A stretch of DNA of 64,000 bases from Streptomyces sp. NBC_00691 (GTDB taxonomy: Bacteria; Actinomycetota; Actinomycetes; Streptomycetales; Streptomycetaceae). Shown here one piece after another: positions 16,486 to 26,114 of the stretch (its first letter is position 1; every line of letters starts with the position of its first letter). The position numbers and the translations under genes are program-made. The stretch lies in the NCBI RefSeq assembly GCF_036226665.1, contig NZ_CP109007.1, positions 3,512,501 to 3,576,500 of the forward strand, in the 5' to 3' direction. A model generated the notes under the pieces. The model saw nothing but the letters and a program-made list of their open reading frames with translations, was not told the origin of the DNA and ran no database searches.

Positions 16486-18030
16486 ATGAACAGTCTCGAC
16501 TGGGTCGTGCTCATCGGCTACTTCGGCGTGATGGTCGCGATCGGTGTCTGGTCCCACAAGCGGGTGGACACCGTCTCCGACTTCTTCACGGCCGGCGGCC
16601 GGATGCCCTGGTGGCTCTCCGGCATCTCCCACCACATGTCGGGCTACAGCGCGGTGATGTTCACCGGGTACGCGGGCATCGCCTTCACCTACGGCGTCAC
16701 GTCCTACGTCACCTGGTCCTTCCCCATCGCGATCGGCATCGCCATCGGCGCGAGCCTCTTCGCGCCCCGGCTCAACCGGCTGCGCTCCCGCCTCAAGGTG
16801 GCCTCCCCGCTCGAATACCTCAAGGACCGCTACAACCTCCCCACGCAGCAGGCCCTCGCCTGGTCCGGCGTCCTGTTGAAGATCGTCGACGTCGGCGCGA
16901 AGTGGGCCGCCATCGCCACCCTGCTCTCCGTCTTCACCGGTATCTCCCTCAACCAGGGCATCCTCATCACCGGTGTGGTCACCGGCGTCTACTGCACCGT
17001 CGGCGGCCTCTGGGCCGACGCCCTGACCGAACTCGGCCAGTTCGTCATCCAGCTCCTCGCCGGCGTCGCCATGCTCGTCGCCGTACTCGGCAAGCTCGGC
17101 GGCTTCAGCGCGCTGTGGACCGTGTGGGACCGTCCCGAGCTCCAGGGCCACACGGCGCCGACGGCCGGCCCGTACACGCTGACCTTCCTCCTCGCGTACC
17201 TCTTCATCAAGACCTTCGAGTACAGCGGCGGCATGTGGAACCAGGCCCAGCGCTACATGGCCACCCCCGACGCCCGTGCGGCCACCCGCTCCGGCCGGCT
17301 CTCCGCGGTGCTCTGGTTCGTCTGGCCGCTGGTCCTCTTCTTCCCCATGTGGGTCGCGCCGCTGCTCGTCACCCCGAAGAAGCCCGACGCCTCCGACTCG
17401 TACGCCCTGATGACCGAGCAGCTGCTGCCGCACGGCCTCCTCGGCCTGGTCGTCGTCGGCTTCTTCTCTCACACCATGGCCATGTGCTCCTCCGACGCCA
17501 ACGCCATCGCCGCCGTCTTCACCCGTGACATCGCCCCCGCCGTCAGCAAGGCCGCCCGGGGCTGGAGCCAGAAGGCCGGTCTGCTCGCCGCGCGCTGGTC
17601 GACCATCGCCTTCCTCGCGCTGTCCATGGCCATCGCCACCCAGGTCAACTCCCCCACCTTCAAGGACATCATCACCGTCGTCATCAAGTGGGTCGCCGGA
17701 CTCATGGGGCCGATCGCGATCCCCTTCATGCTCGGCCTGCTCCGCACCTTCCGGAAGTCCGGACCGACCGCGGCGCTCGTCTCCTGGGCCGCCGGACTCT
17801 TCGTCTTCTGGCTCACCAACTACGGCCTCGACGGCATCGAGCTCCAGATCCAGATCGTCTCGCCGCTCGCCACGTCCCTGGTCCTGTACGTGCTCATCGG
17901 CTTCGTCCGGCCCGAGGACACCCCGGAGCGGGACGCGCTGCTCGCCCGGATCGGCGGCGACCCGGACGACGAGGACGGCGCCGCGATCCCCGCGCAGGGC
18001 GGCGAGCGCGCCGGCCGGCCCCTCGCCTGA
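16486..18030 (+). CDS. Sodium:solute symporter (SSF family)
   Basis: A 514-residue membrane protein with about 13 hydrophobic segments and the SSF layout: VDTVSDFFTAGGRMPWWLSG after the first helix, and GYSAVMFTGYAGIAFTYG. It would import a small solute with Na+. The soluble C-terminus is acidic (IGGDPDDEDGA). ATG at 16486 after GGAGGGGG. Located between the SDR gene and a convergent ADP-ribosylglycohydrolase-like gene; the solute is unknown. Confidence 0.9.
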   Translation: MNSLDWVVLIGYFGVMVAIGVWSHKRVDTVSDFFTAGGRMPWWLSGISHHMSGYSAVMFTGYAGIAFTYGVTSYVTWSFPIAIGIAIGASLFAPRLNRLRSRLKVASPLEYLKDRYNLPTQQALAWSGVLLKIVDVGAKWAAIATLLSVFTGISLNQGILITGVVTGVYCTVGGLWADALTELGQFVIQLLAGVAMLVAVLGKLGGFSALWTVWDRPELQGHTAPTAGPYTLTFLLAYLFIKTFEYSGGMWNQAQRYMATPDARAATRSGRLSAVLWFVWPLVLFFPMWVAPLLVTPKKPDASDSYALMTEQLLPHGLLGLVVVGFFSHTMAMCSSDANAIAAVFTRDIAPAVSKAARGWSQKAGLLAARWSTIAFLALSMAIATQVNSPTFKDIITVVIKWVAGLMGPIAIPFMLGLLRTFRKSGPTAALVSWAAGLFVFWLTNYGLDGIELQIQIVSPLATSLVLYVLIGFVRPEDTPERDALLARIGGDPDDEDGAAIPAQGGERAGRPLA

Positions 18031-18044
18031 GGGACGCCGGCCGG
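18011..18044 (+). terminator. Terminator overlapping the symporter stop codon
   Basis: CCGGCCGGC (18011-18019) pairs with GCCGGCCGG (18036-18044), with an inner CCCTC/GAGGG pairing. The hairpin spans the stop codon at 18028-18030 and lies between convergent genes. Confidence 0.6.
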
Positions 18045-18064
18045 CCTCACCCGGAGGACCCCGG

Positions 18065-19183
18065 TCAGCCCCTCGGGTAGCGCGCCAGCCAGCCCGGCGA
18101 CGACTCCGCCGGGCCGTGCAGGGCGGCACCCTGCGTCATCTCCATCGAGAAGTCGTCCGCGAGCTCCAGGACCGTCGCACGGCCCTCCAGTTCGGCCAGC
18201 CAGGCCGGCGGGAGGGCCGTTTCGCCGTGCAGGGCGCCGAGCAGGGCGCCCGTGAGCGCCCCGGTCACCGCGGACGGCCCGTCGTGGTTCACCGCGAGCC
18301 GCAGTCCGTGCCGTACGTCCTCGCCGACCAGGGCGCAGTACACGGCCGCCGCCAGCTGCCCCTCCGCCCGGTCCTCGGCCGCCCCGAGGGCCGCCACCCG
18401 CTCCGGGTCCGGAACCCCTTCCCGTACGGCTCCGAGGGCGCGGCCCAGCGCCTCGGTGACCGGCTCGTGGCCGGGGCGCGCCGCCAGCTGCCCGAGGGCC
18501 CGGTCGACGGCCGCCTCCACGGAGCCGCCGCGCGCGAGGCCGTGGACGACGACCGCGAAGGCGCCGGCCGCGAGGCCGGCGGCCGGGGCGCCGTGGGTCT
18601 GGGCGGCGCACTCCACGGCGAGCTGGCAGACGAGCTGCGGCTCCCAGCCGACGAGCAGCCCGAAGGGGGCGGAGCGGACGAGCGCGCCGGAGTCCGCGGC
18701 CTGCGGGTTCTTGGGCCGTTCGAGGGTGCCGAGGATCTCGTCGCCGAGGCCGGTGAGGCAGGCGCGGGACGGGTCGCGGCGGGCGTAGAGCCATTCCTCG
18801 CGGGCGAGCCAGCCGTTGTCCTTGCGGCGCTCGTCGGGCCCCCAGTCGCGCTGGGTGGCGGCCCAGCGCAGATGCGCCCGGTGGATGTCGGTGGGCGGAT
18901 GCCAGGCGCCGGTGTCGCGGCGGACCTGGGCGCGGATCAGGCCGTCGACGGTGAAGAGCCCCATCTGGGTGGCGGCGGTGACGGCGCCGCGGCGGCCGAA
19001 GGCGGGCGTGGGCTCGCCGAGTCCGTCAGGTCCGTGGGCTTCCCGGATCTCGTCGAGGGTGAGTCCCCCGACGCCCGCGCCCAGGGCGTCGCCGAGGGCT
19101 CCGCCGAGCAGACAGCCCCGTACGCGGGCCCGGAAGTCCTGCTGTTCGGCGCGGCCCCACACGGCCGCGGCTGTTGTGGCCAC
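18065..19183 (-). CDS. ADP-ribosylglycohydrolase homologue lacking metal ligands
   Basis: A 372-residue DraG/ADP-ribosylglycohydrolase fold protein: GCLLGGALGDALGAG at the N-terminus, ATQMGLFTVDGLIRA, and VNHDGPSAVTGALTGALLGA in the second half. Active members bind two Mg ions through a TDDTQM motif and a GDSDSTG motif. Here these read TAATQM and DGPSAVTG, so the key aspartates are gone. I re-read both codon stretches and they are unambiguous (ACC GCC GCC ACC; GAC GGG CCG TCC GCG GTG). The protein is probably catalytically dead or has another role, e.g. ligand binding. GTG at 19183 follows GGGGGAGGG; the open frame continues upstream without a good start. Confidence 0.85.
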   Translation of the reverse strand: MATTAAAVWGRAEQQDFRARVRGCLLGGALGDALGAGVGGLTLDEIREAHGPDGLGEPTPAFGRRGAVTAATQMGLFTVDGLIRAQVRRDTGAWHPPTDIHRAHLRWAATQRDWGPDERRKDNGWLAREEWLYARRDPSRACLTGLGDEILGTLERPKNPQAADSGALVRSAPFGLLVGWEPQLVCQLAVECAAQTHGAPAAGLAAGAFAVVVHGLARGGSVEAAVDRALGQLAARPGHEPVTEALGRALGAVREGVPDPERVAALGAAEDRAEGQLAAAVYCALVGEDVRHGLRLAVNHDGPSAVTGALTGALLGALHGETALPPAWLAELEGRATVLELADDFSMEMTQGAALHGPAESSPGWLARYPRG

Positions 19184-19337
19184 GACGTGCCCTCCCCCCG
19201 TAGACCGGTCTGCGCAGCACTGTAATGGACCGGGTACGTCCGTTCGGGGGCCGGAACGGTATGTGATCCGAAGCCCTTCAGTCCACTTTTGACCACAGTT
19301 CACCCGAGGTTTGGGCATGACTTGAACGATCCGCGTC

Positions 19338-20417
19338 ATGAACCCCCTGACACGAGTCACGCCCCTCTCCACCGCGGCCCTCGCGGCCGTCCTGCTCACC
19401 GGCCTCGTCGCCCCGACCGCCTCCGCGCACTCCCCCGGCCACCGGCACGGCGACGAGCGGCGCGTCCCCTTCACCGCCGCCACCGTCACCGAGAACTCCG
19501 GCGGCACCTACACCGTCGCGTGGAACGCCCCCGGCACCCGCGGGGTCACGATCCGCACCGGCGGCCGTACCGTCGCCCGCGGCGGCGCCACCGGTTCGGT
19601 CACCGTCTCCGGGCTCGCCGCCACCGACCGCCGCTGGTTCGACCTGGTCCCCGACCGGGGCACCTCGCTGCACCTCGCCGACCGGCTGATCCGCCTCCAG
19701 GGCACGGTCAACTTCCGTGACGCGGGCGGCTATCGCACCACCGACGGCCACTGGGTGCGGATGGGCGAGGTCTACCGCTCCGACTCCCTGGAGAAGCTCA
19801 CCGACGCCGACCTCGCCAAGCTGAAGCGCCTCGGCGTCCGTACGGTCTTCGACCTGCGCATGGAGTCCGAGCGGACCACCGCGCCCGACCGCGTCCCGGC
19901 CGGCGCCACGCACGTCGTCGCCGACGTCCTCGCCGGCACCGGCACCTTCACGTCGATGCCGAAGAGCCCCGCCGAGGCCGAGGCGATGATGGCCGAGGGC
20001 AACCGCTTCATGGTGAGCGGCGACACCGCCCGCACCGCCTACACCACCGTCTTCGACGGCATCGGCACCGACCGCAGGCGCGGTGTCCTCTTCCACTGCA
20101 CCGCCGGCAAGGACCGCACCGGCTGGTCGAACGCCGCCCTGCTCACCGCCCTCGGGGTCCCCGGGGAGACGGTCATGGCCGACTACCTGGCCAGCAACAC
20201 CTACCGGGCCGCCGCCAACGAGGCGATCCTCTCCCACCTCCCGGCCCCGCAGGCCGCCGTCTACAAGCCCCTCCTCGACGTCCGCCCCGCGTACCTCAAC
20301 GCGAGCTTCGACGAGGTCGAGGAGGAGTACGGCTCCTTCCGCGGATACCTGCGGAAGGGCCTCGGCATCGACGACCGGGAGCTCAAGGAGCTGAAGAAGG
20401 ACCTGCTGGTCGGCTGA
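19338..20417 (+). CDS. Secreted protein-tyrosine phosphatase (Tyr_phosphatase3)
   Basis: A 359-residue protein with a Sec signal peptide (residues 1-30: MNPLTRVTPLSTAALAAVLL, then TGLVAPTASA). The phosphatase domain starts near residue 115 with NFRDAGGYRT and carries the P-loop HCTAGKDRTG near 253-262, with catalytic Cys and Arg intact. The family includes LipA-like and MptpB-like phosphatases active on phosphotyrosine or phosphoinositides. Convergent with the FO synthase gene, only four bases apart. Confidence 0.92.
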   Translation: MNPLTRVTPLSTAALAAVLLTGLVAPTASAHSPGHRHGDERRVPFTAATVTENSGGTYTVAWNAPGTRGVTIRTGGRTVARGGATGSVTVSGLAATDRRWFDLVPDRGTSLHLADRLIRLQGTVNFRDAGGYRTTDGHWVRMGEVYRSDSLEKLTDADLAKLKRLGVRTVFDLRMESERTTAPDRVPAGATHVVADVLAGTGTFTSMPKSPAEAEAMMAEGNRFMVSGDTARTAYTTVFDGIGTDRRRGVLFHCTAGKDRTGWSNAALLTALGVPGETVMADYLASNTYRAAANEAILSHLPAPQAAVYKPLLDVRPAYLNASFDEVEEEYGSFRGYLRKGLGIDDRELKELKKDLLVG

Positions 20418-20421
20418 GCCC

Positions 20422-23007
20422 CTACTCCTGGGGGAGGACCGGCAGCAGCTCCGGAAGGTGTCCGTCCGACGCCCTCGCGGTGCGCTGTCGTTCCTCGGGT
20501 ACGTCGCCGTAGAGGGTCGTCCGGGGCTTCGCCGGGCGGCCTGCCGCCTCCGCGATGGCCTCCAGGTCGCGGATGGAGCGGTAGGAGCCGTAGCTGGAGC
20601 CGGCCATGCGGGAGATGGTCTCCTCCATGAGCGTTCCGCCGAGGTCGTTGGCGCCGGAGCGGAGCATTTCGGCGGCGCCCTCCGTGCCGAGCTTGACCCA
20701 GCTGGTCTGGATGTTGGGGATGTGGGGGTGGAGGAGGAGGCGGGCCATGGCGATGACGGCGCGGTTGTCGCGGGCGGTGGGGCCGGGGCGGGCGATGCCG
20801 GCGAGGTAGACGGGGGCGTTGGTGTGGATGAAGGGGAGGGTGACGAACTCGGTGAATCCGCCGGTCTCCTGCTGGATGCGGGCCAGGGTGCGGAAGTGGC
20901 CGAGCCAGTGGCGGGGCTGGTCGACGTGCCCGTACATCATCGTGGAGGAGGAGCGGATACCGAGCTGGTGGGCGGTGGTGATGACCTCGATCCAGGTGGC
21001 GGTGGGCAGTTTGCCCTTGGTGAGGACCCAGCGCACCTCGTCGTCGAGGATCTCGGCGGCGGTGCCGGGGATGGAGTCGAGCCCGGCCTCCTTCGCCGCC
21101 GTGAGCCACTCCTTGATCGAGAGGCCGGTGCGGGTGGCGCCGTTGACGACTTCCATGGGGGAGAAGGCGTGGACGTGCATGCCGGGGACGCGCTTCTTGA
21201 CCGCGCGCGCGATGTCGAAGTAGGCGGTGCCGGGGAGATCGGGGTGGATGCCGCCCTGCATGCAGACCTCGACGGCGCCGACGTCCCAGGCCTGTGCGGC
21301 GCGGTCGGCGACCTGGTCAAGGGAGAGGGTGTAGGCGTCGGCGTCGGTGCGGCGCTGGGCGAAGGCGCAGAAACGGCAGCCGGTGTAGCAGACGTTGGTG
21401 AAGTTGATGTTCCTGGTGACGATGTACGTCACGTCGTCGCCGGAGACCGAGGCGCGGACGTCGTCGGCGATACGGGTGAGGGCGTCGAGGGCCGGTCCGT
21501 CGGCGTGGAGCAGGGCCAGGGCCTGGGCGTCGGTGAGTCGGGTGGGGTCGTCGGCGGCGACGGCGAGGGCCTGGCGGACGTCGGAGTCGACGCGCTGGGG
21601 GACCATGCCGGGGGCGGCGGCTTCCCGCAGGGCGTCCCAGTCGCCGTAGACGTGGTCGAAGTCCTCGCGCCGGTCGTGCGTACGGCCGGTGGTGTCGATG
21701 GTGGTGTGCAGGTCGGTGCGGCCGGAGGAGGTGAACGCCTCGTCCGGTTCCTGCCACGGCAGCCCGCGCACCGGCGCGTCGGGGTCGGCCAGTCCCGTTT
21801 CCGGGTCGGCGAGGGCGCGGACGTGCGGGAGGAGCCGGGGGTCGAGCCACGGCTCGCCGCGGGTGACGAACTCCGGGTAGACGCAGAGCCGTTCCCGCAG
21901 CTCGAACCCGGCGCCCCTGGAGCGCTCGGCGAGGGTCTCGATCTGCGGCCAGGGCCTCTCCGGATTCACGTGGTCGATGGTGAGGGGGGAGACGCCGCCC
22001 CAGTCGTCGATGCCGGCGGCGATGAGGCGTTCGTAGGCGGAGTCGACGAGGTTGGGCGGCGCCTGGAGGCAGGCGGTGGGGCCCATGATGTGGCGGGCGA
22101 CGGCGACGGTCGCGACGAGGTCGTCCAGCTCCGCGTCGGGCATGCCGCGCATCGCCGTGTCCGGCTTGGCCCGGAAGTTCTGGATGATCAGTTCCTGGAC
22201 GGAGTGATAGGCCCGCGCGATCCTGCGCAGCGCGAACAGCGACTCCGCCCGCTCCTCCAGGGTCTCCCCGATGCCCAGGAGCAGTCCGGAGGTGAAGGGC
22301 ACGGAGGACCTCCCGGCGTCCTCGAGGACGCGCAGGCGGACGGCTGGTTCCTTGTCGGGGGAGCCGTGGTGGGGACCGCCGGGCTCGGACCACAGCCGGG
22401 TCGCGGTCGTCTCCAGCATCATCCCCATCGACGGCGCGACGGGCTTGAGCCGCTGGAAGTCCGTCCACGACAGCACTCCCGGGTTGAGGTGGGGCAGGAG
22501 CCCGGTCTCTTCGAGGATGCGGATGGCCATCGCCCGGACGTAGGCGATGGTGTCGTCGTAGCCGTGGGCGTCGAGCCATTCGCGGGCCTCGGGCCAGCGG
22601 TCCTCGGGCTTGTCGCCGAGGGTGATCAGGGCTTCCTTGCAGCCCAGTTCCGCACCGCGGCGGGCGATGTCGAGGACCTCGTCGGGAGACATGAACATGC
22701 CGTGGCCCGCACGGCGGAGCTTGCCGGGCACGGTGACGAAGGTGCAGTAATGGCACTTGTCCCGGCACAGCCGGGTCAACGGTATGAACACGCTCTTCGA
22801 GTACGTGATGACCCCGGGCCGCCCCGCGGCCTCCAGCCCGGCGTCACGCACCCGCCCGGCCGAGGCGACCAGATCCGCCAGATCCTCCCCCCGCGCCCGC
22901 AACAGCACGGCCGCCTCACCGACATCGAGCGCGACCCCGTCCCTGGCCCGCCTCAGAGCACGGCGCATGGCATTCGCGGAGGGGCGAGCTTCCTGGTCAT
23001 CCGTCAT
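20422..23007 (-). CDS. fbiC: FO synthase, fused CofG-CofH (FbiC)
   Basis: An 861-residue radical-SAM enzyme making 7,8-didemethyl-8-hydroxy-5-deazariboflavin (FO), the chromophore of coenzyme F420, from tyrosine and a pyrimidine precursor. It has two radical-SAM clusters: [10 protein letters not shown] in the CofG half (about residue 85) and [10 protein letters not shown] in the CofH half (about residue 545). The single fused chain is the actinobacterial form. ATG at 23007 ([12 protein letters not shown]). Several F420-type oxidoreductase genes are nearby, which suits F420 use in this region. Confidence 0.97.
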   Translation of the reverse strand: MTDDQEARPSANAMRRALRRARDGVALDVGEAAVLLRARGEDLADLVASAGRVRDAGLEAAGRPGVITYSKSVFIPLTRLCRDKCHYCTFVTVPGKLRRAGHGMFMSPDEVLDIARRGAELGCKEALITLGDKPEDRWPEAREWLDAHGYDDTIAYVRAMAIRILEETGLLPHLNPGVLSWTDFQRLKPVAPSMGMMLETTATRLWSEPGGPHHGSPDKEPAVRLRVLEDAGRSSVPFTSGLLLGIGETLEERAESLFALRRIARAYHSVQELIIQNFRAKPDTAMRGMPDAELDDLVATVAVARHIMGPTACLQAPPNLVDSAYERLIAAGIDDWGGVSPLTIDHVNPERPWPQIETLAERSRGAGFELRERLCVYPEFVTRGEPWLDPRLLPHVRALADPETGLADPDAPVRGLPWQEPDEAFTSSGRTDLHTTIDTTGRTHDRREDFDHVYGDWDALREAAAPGMVPQRVDSDVRQALAVAADDPTRLTDAQALALLHADGPALDALTRIADDVRASVSGDDVTYIVTRNINFTNVCYTGCRFCAFAQRRTDADAYTLSLDQVADRAAQAWDVGAVEVCMQGGIHPDLPGTAYFDIARAVKKRVPGMHVHAFSPMEVVNGATRTGLSIKEWLTAAKEAGLDSIPGTAAEILDDEVRWVLTKGKLPTATWIEVITTAHQLGIRSSSTMMYGHVDQPRHWLGHFRTLARIQQETGGFTEFVTLPFIHTNAPVYLAGIARPGPTARDNRAVIAMARLLLHPHIPNIQTSWVKLGTEGAAEMLRSGANDLGGTLMEETISRMAGSSYGSYRSIRDLEAIAEAAGRPAKPRTTLYGDVPEERQRTARASDGHLPELLPVLPQE

Positions 23008-23090
23008 GAACCGAGCATACGAGCGGGCACCGCGGAGCGGCTTCGGGTCCCCGCAGGAAGCGGCGGATCCGGCCGTGCGAAGCCGGTGCG

Positions 23091-23147
23091 GACGGCGACG
23101 GCGACGATCCGGGTCTCCGAGGAGACCGGATCGTCGCCGTCGCCGTC
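23091..23147 (-). terminator. Very long hairpin terminator after the LLM gene
   Basis: A stem of about 28 bp, with one bulged G, forms between 23091-23118 and 23121-23147, closing on a 2-nt gap. It is downstream of the LLM gene on the minus strand and upstream of fbiC, so it should stop readthrough into fbiC. Confidence 0.8.
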
Positions 23148-23185
23148 GGCCCGGCACAGGGGCCGCCGCAGCCGCCCCACCGCCC

Positions 23186-24016
23186 TCAGAGGTACTCGGC
23201 GTACCCGTCCAGGACGCGCAGGACCTCCGCCTCGTCCGCCGGGGGAAGCTGGAGCACGACCTCCTCGCAGCCCAGTTCCGCGTAGTGGGCGAGCTTGCCC
23301 GGGGTCGGGAGGACCGCGTACGGGACGATCTCCAGGGTCTTCGGGTCTCGGCCCGCCTGTTCCCAGGCCTCCTTGAGGACCGGGAGCGACTCCGTCAGGC
23401 CGCGGCCGCCGATCGGCATCCAGCCGTCCGTCTGCGCGACGATCTGGGCGAAGAGCTTCGGGCCCGCCGCGCCGCCCAGGAGGATGCGGGGCGCGCCGCC
23501 CGCCGGCTTCGGCCAGGCCTCGGAGGCGCGGACCGAGTGCCCGAACCCGCCCTCGTACGCGGTGGGTTCGGGGGCCCAGAGCGCGCGCATCAGGTTCAGG
23601 CGGTCGCGGCCGAGGTCCCGGCGGGTGCGCCAGTCCACGCCGTGGTCGGCGGCCTCCTCCTTGTTCCAGCCGAAGCCGAGGCCGAGGGTGAAGCGGCCGC
23701 CGGAGACGTGGTCGAGGGTCGCGATCTGTTTGGCGAGGGCGATCGGGTCGTGCTCGGTGATCAGGGTGACGCCGGTGCCGAGCGCGAGGCGTTCGGTGAC
23801 GGCGGCGGCCTGGCCGAGGGCGACGAAGGGGTCGAGGGTGCGGCCGTACTCGCGGGGCAGCTCCCCGCCCGCCGGGTAGTCCGTGTCCCGGGCGACGGGG
23901 ATGTGGGTGTGCTCGGGGAGGTAGAGCCCGCCGAACCCGCGCTGTTCGAGTTCGCGCGCGAGCCGCACCGGGCTGATGGTCTCGTCGGTCAGGAAGATCG
24001 TGGTCGAGATCCGCAT
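23186..24016 (-). CDS. LLM-class F420-dependent oxidoreductase
   Basis: A 276-residue TIM-barrel protein of the luciferase-like family, TIGR03619-like subgroup. Motifs: YLPEHTHIP, the core [20 protein letters not shown], and [20 protein letters not shown]. Members generally use F420 rather than FMN. Neighbouring fbiC supports F420 supply. It has its own strong terminator. The substrate is unknown. Confidence 0.88.
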   Translation of the reverse strand: MRISTTIFLTDETISPVRLARELEQRGFGGLYLPEHTHIPVARDTDYPAGGELPREYGRTLDPFVALGQAAAVTERLALGTGVTLITEHDPIALAKQIATLDHVSGGRFTLGLGFGWNKEEAADHGVDWRTRRDLGRDRLNLMRALWAPEPTAYEGGFGHSVRASEAWPKPAGGAPRILLGGAAGPKLFAQIVAQTDGWMPIGGRGLTESLPVLKEAWEQAGRDPKTLEIVPYAVLPTPGKLAHYAELGCEEVVLQLPPADEAEVLRVLDGYAEYL

Positions 24017-24192
24017 AGCGGCACGGTAGGGCGTGGGGCCGGGATTTCCGAGGGGTGCGACGTGAGTGCGTGCCGCGTTGGCCGGGCGTTCACGAACCCT
24101 GTCTTCCTGGAGGCCCGCTGACGGACCGCCCGTCCCGGCTCGCGGGCGGAAATCCGCGGGCGGCTTCCCGCCCGGGCGCCTACCGTGACCCC

Positions 24193-24933
24193 GTGCTGAA
24201 GCGAATCGAGACGTACTACGACGCCGTTCCCCGTTCCGCCGCCCGCGCCGAGGAGTTCGGGCCGCTGACCCTGTTCGTACGGGAGGGCGCGGGCTGGCCG
24301 TACTACGCGCGGCCCGCCCTCGGTCACGGCGGGGAGGTGACGGTCGCCGACGTGGACCGGGTCCGGGCGCGGCAGCGGGAGCTGGGGGCGCCCGAGGCGT
24401 TCGAATGGGTGGCGGAGACGACGCCGGGGCTGCGGGCGGCGGTGGAGGCGAGCGGGCTCACGGTCCACGAGCATCCGCTGATGGTCCTGGAGGGCGAAGG
24501 GCTGCCGGTGGCCGTGCCCGAGGGCGTCACCGTGCGGATGGTCGGCGCGCGCGATCCGTTCCTGGCGAGCGCGGTCGCCGCCCCGTACGCGGCCTTCGGC
24601 GCCGAGCCGACGCCGGACGTCGTCGCCCAGGTCGCCGACCGGATCGCGGCGGGACTCACCCATCTCTCGGCGGCCCTGGACGACACCGGCACCGCGCTCT
24701 CGGCGGGCCAGCACCAGCCCGTCGGGGCCGTGTCCGAGGTCGTCGGGGTCGGCACCGTCCCGGTGGCGCGGCGCCGGGGCCTCGGTCTTGCGGTGACGGC
24801 GGCCCTGGTCGCCGACGCCCGGTCGCGCGGTGTGGAGCTGGTGTTCCTGTCGGCCTCGGACGCGGACGTGGCCCGGCTGTACGGACGGCTCGGTTTCCGC
24901 ACGGTCGCCACCGCGCTCATCGCGGAGCCGTAG
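24193..24933 (+). CDS. GNAT N-acetyltransferase
   Basis: A 246-residue protein with a C-terminal GNAT domain: motif A-like VGTVPVARRRGLGLAVTAAL (Arg/Gly-rich acetyl-CoA loop) and ARLYGRLGFRTV. The N-terminal half (EGAGWPYYARPALG) is of the divergent two-domain GNAT type. GTG at 24193 is chosen as the first start of the conserved region (LKRIETYYDAV). The acceptor substrate is unknown. Confidence 0.82.
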   Translation: MLKRIETYYDAVPRSAARAEEFGPLTLFVREGAGWPYYARPALGHGGEVTVADVDRVRARQRELGAPEAFEWVAETTPGLRAAVEASGLTVHEHPLMVLEGEGLPVAVPEGVTVRMVGARDPFLASAVAAPYAAFGAEPTPDVVAQVADRIAAGLTHLSAALDDTGTALSAGQHQPVGAVSEVVGVGTVPVARRRGLGLAVTAALVADARSRGVELVFLSASDADVARLYGRLGFRTVATALIAEP

Positions 24934-25042
24934 AGAGAATCCGCGGAAGGCCGTCCGGGGGTGTCACATCGTGGGGGTCCGCTCCGTCAATGCGGTGAGG
25001 GCGACGGAACGCCCCACCGAGAGACGCTGAGGAGCGATCACC

Positions 25043-25510
25043 ATGGCGCACGCGACCACCCCCCGGATGACCAACCCCGCCTACCTCCTCCCCGGAGCGG
25101 GCCCGGCGATTCAGGAGCTGGTGAAGGCGACCCGCGACGGCGGCGTCCCCGAGTCGACCCTGGAGCTGGTGCACCTGCGGGCGAGCCAGATCAACGGCTG
25201 CGGGTTCTGCGTCGACTACGGGGCGAAGAGCGCCCGGAAGAACGGTGTGAGCGACGAGAAGCTGTTCGCCGTCGCCGCCTGGCGCGAGACCCCATACTTC
25301 TCCGACGAGGAGCGCGCGGCCCTCGCCCTGGCCGAGGCGGCGACCCGGCTCGCCGACACCTCGGACGCCGTGCCGGACGACGTCTGGGACGCCGCCGCCG
25401 ACCATTACGACGAGAAGCAGCTCGCCGCGATCGTGCTGATGGTGGCGGTCACCAATCTGTTCAACCGGCTCAACGTCACCGTCCGGCAGCCGGCCGGAGT
25501 CGCTCTCTGA
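25043..25510 (+). CDS. Carboxymuconolactone decarboxylase/AhpD-like protein
   Basis: A 155-residue protein of the CMD/AhpD family with the redox motif NGCGFCVDYG (Cys-x-x-Cys) followed by the helix with conserved residues (SARKNGVSDEKLFAV). Such proteins act as alkylhydroperoxidases or thiol-disulfide reductases. ATG after GAGGAGCG. Single gene; 109 bases separate it from the GNAT gene. Confidence 0.9.
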   Translation: MAHATTPRMTNPAYLLPGAGPAIQELVKATRDGGVPESTLELVHLRASQINGCGFCVDYGAKSARKNGVSDEKLFAVAAWRETPYFSDEERAALALAEAATRLADTSDAVPDDVWDAAADHYDEKQLAAIVLMVAVTNLFNRLNVTVRQPAGVAL

Positions 25511-25700
25511 GGGGTGCCGCCGGGTGTCGGGCGGGTGCGGCGGCCTCGTCCGCCCGGGCGAGGAGTTCCCGCAGCACCGCCGTCCCGGGGCCCCGCCCCC
25601 GGGTCTCGGGGGCCAGGTAGAAGTACTCCAGGCAGAAGCCCGCACCGCCTTGTCGCCCGCCCGCCCGGGGCGCAGCGACCAGTTCGTCTCCCCATACATG
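25508..25700 (-). pseudogene. Frameshifted fragment of a GNAT gene
   Basis: Minus-strand translation gives ETNWSLRPGRAGDKAVR in one frame and GFCLEYFYLAPETRGRGPGT followed by AVLRELLARADEAA in the next, with a shift near 25640. The latter contains a GNAT acetyl-CoA loop (RGRGPGT). The N-terminal region and the C-terminal 'lYeRhGF' part are missing. The gap 25511-25801 contains only this decayed gene. Confidence 0.55.
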
Positions 25701-25801
25701 GACGCATCCGCGGGATGCCTCCGTGGGAGGCGAGGGGGCGTCCGGGGGAGGCTTCGGGGCGTCCTCGTAACCGGATCCACGCCGTCCGCGTTGGTGCGGG
25801 C

Positions 25802-26008
25802 ATGAAGAAGATGCTGACCGCAGTCGCCCTGACCTGTTTCGCCGCCACCGGCGGTCTCGCCGCCGCCGGAACCGCCGCCGCCGACGCGAGCCTGCCGTCG
25901 GTCGTGCCGCTCAGCGGCGTCCTGACCCCGAAGGCCAAGCCGGCCGGTACGCCGGACCTGCCGACCGCGAACGCGGCGGTGGAGCGCCTGCTCCCCGGGC
26001 GCCACTGA
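25802..26008 (+). CDS. Small secreted protein
   Basis: A 68-residue precursor with a clear Sec signal peptide (MKKMLTAVALTCFAATGGLA, cleavage probably after TAAADA), leaving a mature peptide of about 40 residues rich in Pro, Val, Leu and Ala. This resembles the many small secreted proteins of unknown function in streptomycetes. A weak G-rich site (GGTGCGGGC) precedes the ATG. Confidence 0.6.
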   Translation: MKKMLTAVALTCFAATGGLAAAGTAAADASLPSVVPLSGVLTPKAKPAGTPDLPTANAAVERLLPGRH

Positions 26009-26043
26009 GCCGTACGCGGGAGGCGGACGGCGGAAGACGCGGG

Positions 26044-26083
26044 ACGAAGGTGGCGGGACCCCCCACGGGCCCGCCACCTTCGT
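26044..26083. terminator. Bidirectional terminator between convergent genes
   Basis: ACGAAGGTGGCGGG (26044-26057) pairs perfectly with CCCGCCACCTTCGT (26070-26083), 14-bp stem and 12-nt loop, between the small secreted protein gene (+) and the amino-acid permease gene (-). Confidence 0.8.
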
Positions 26084-26114
26084 GTCTCGATGACTTGAGA
26101 ACGCTACGCCGGAC

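Noticed and set aside
24118..24140. CTGACGGACCGCCCG, resembling the shared operator
   Set aside because: Only the left half matches; it is not palindromic and is not next to a catabolic gene of the set.
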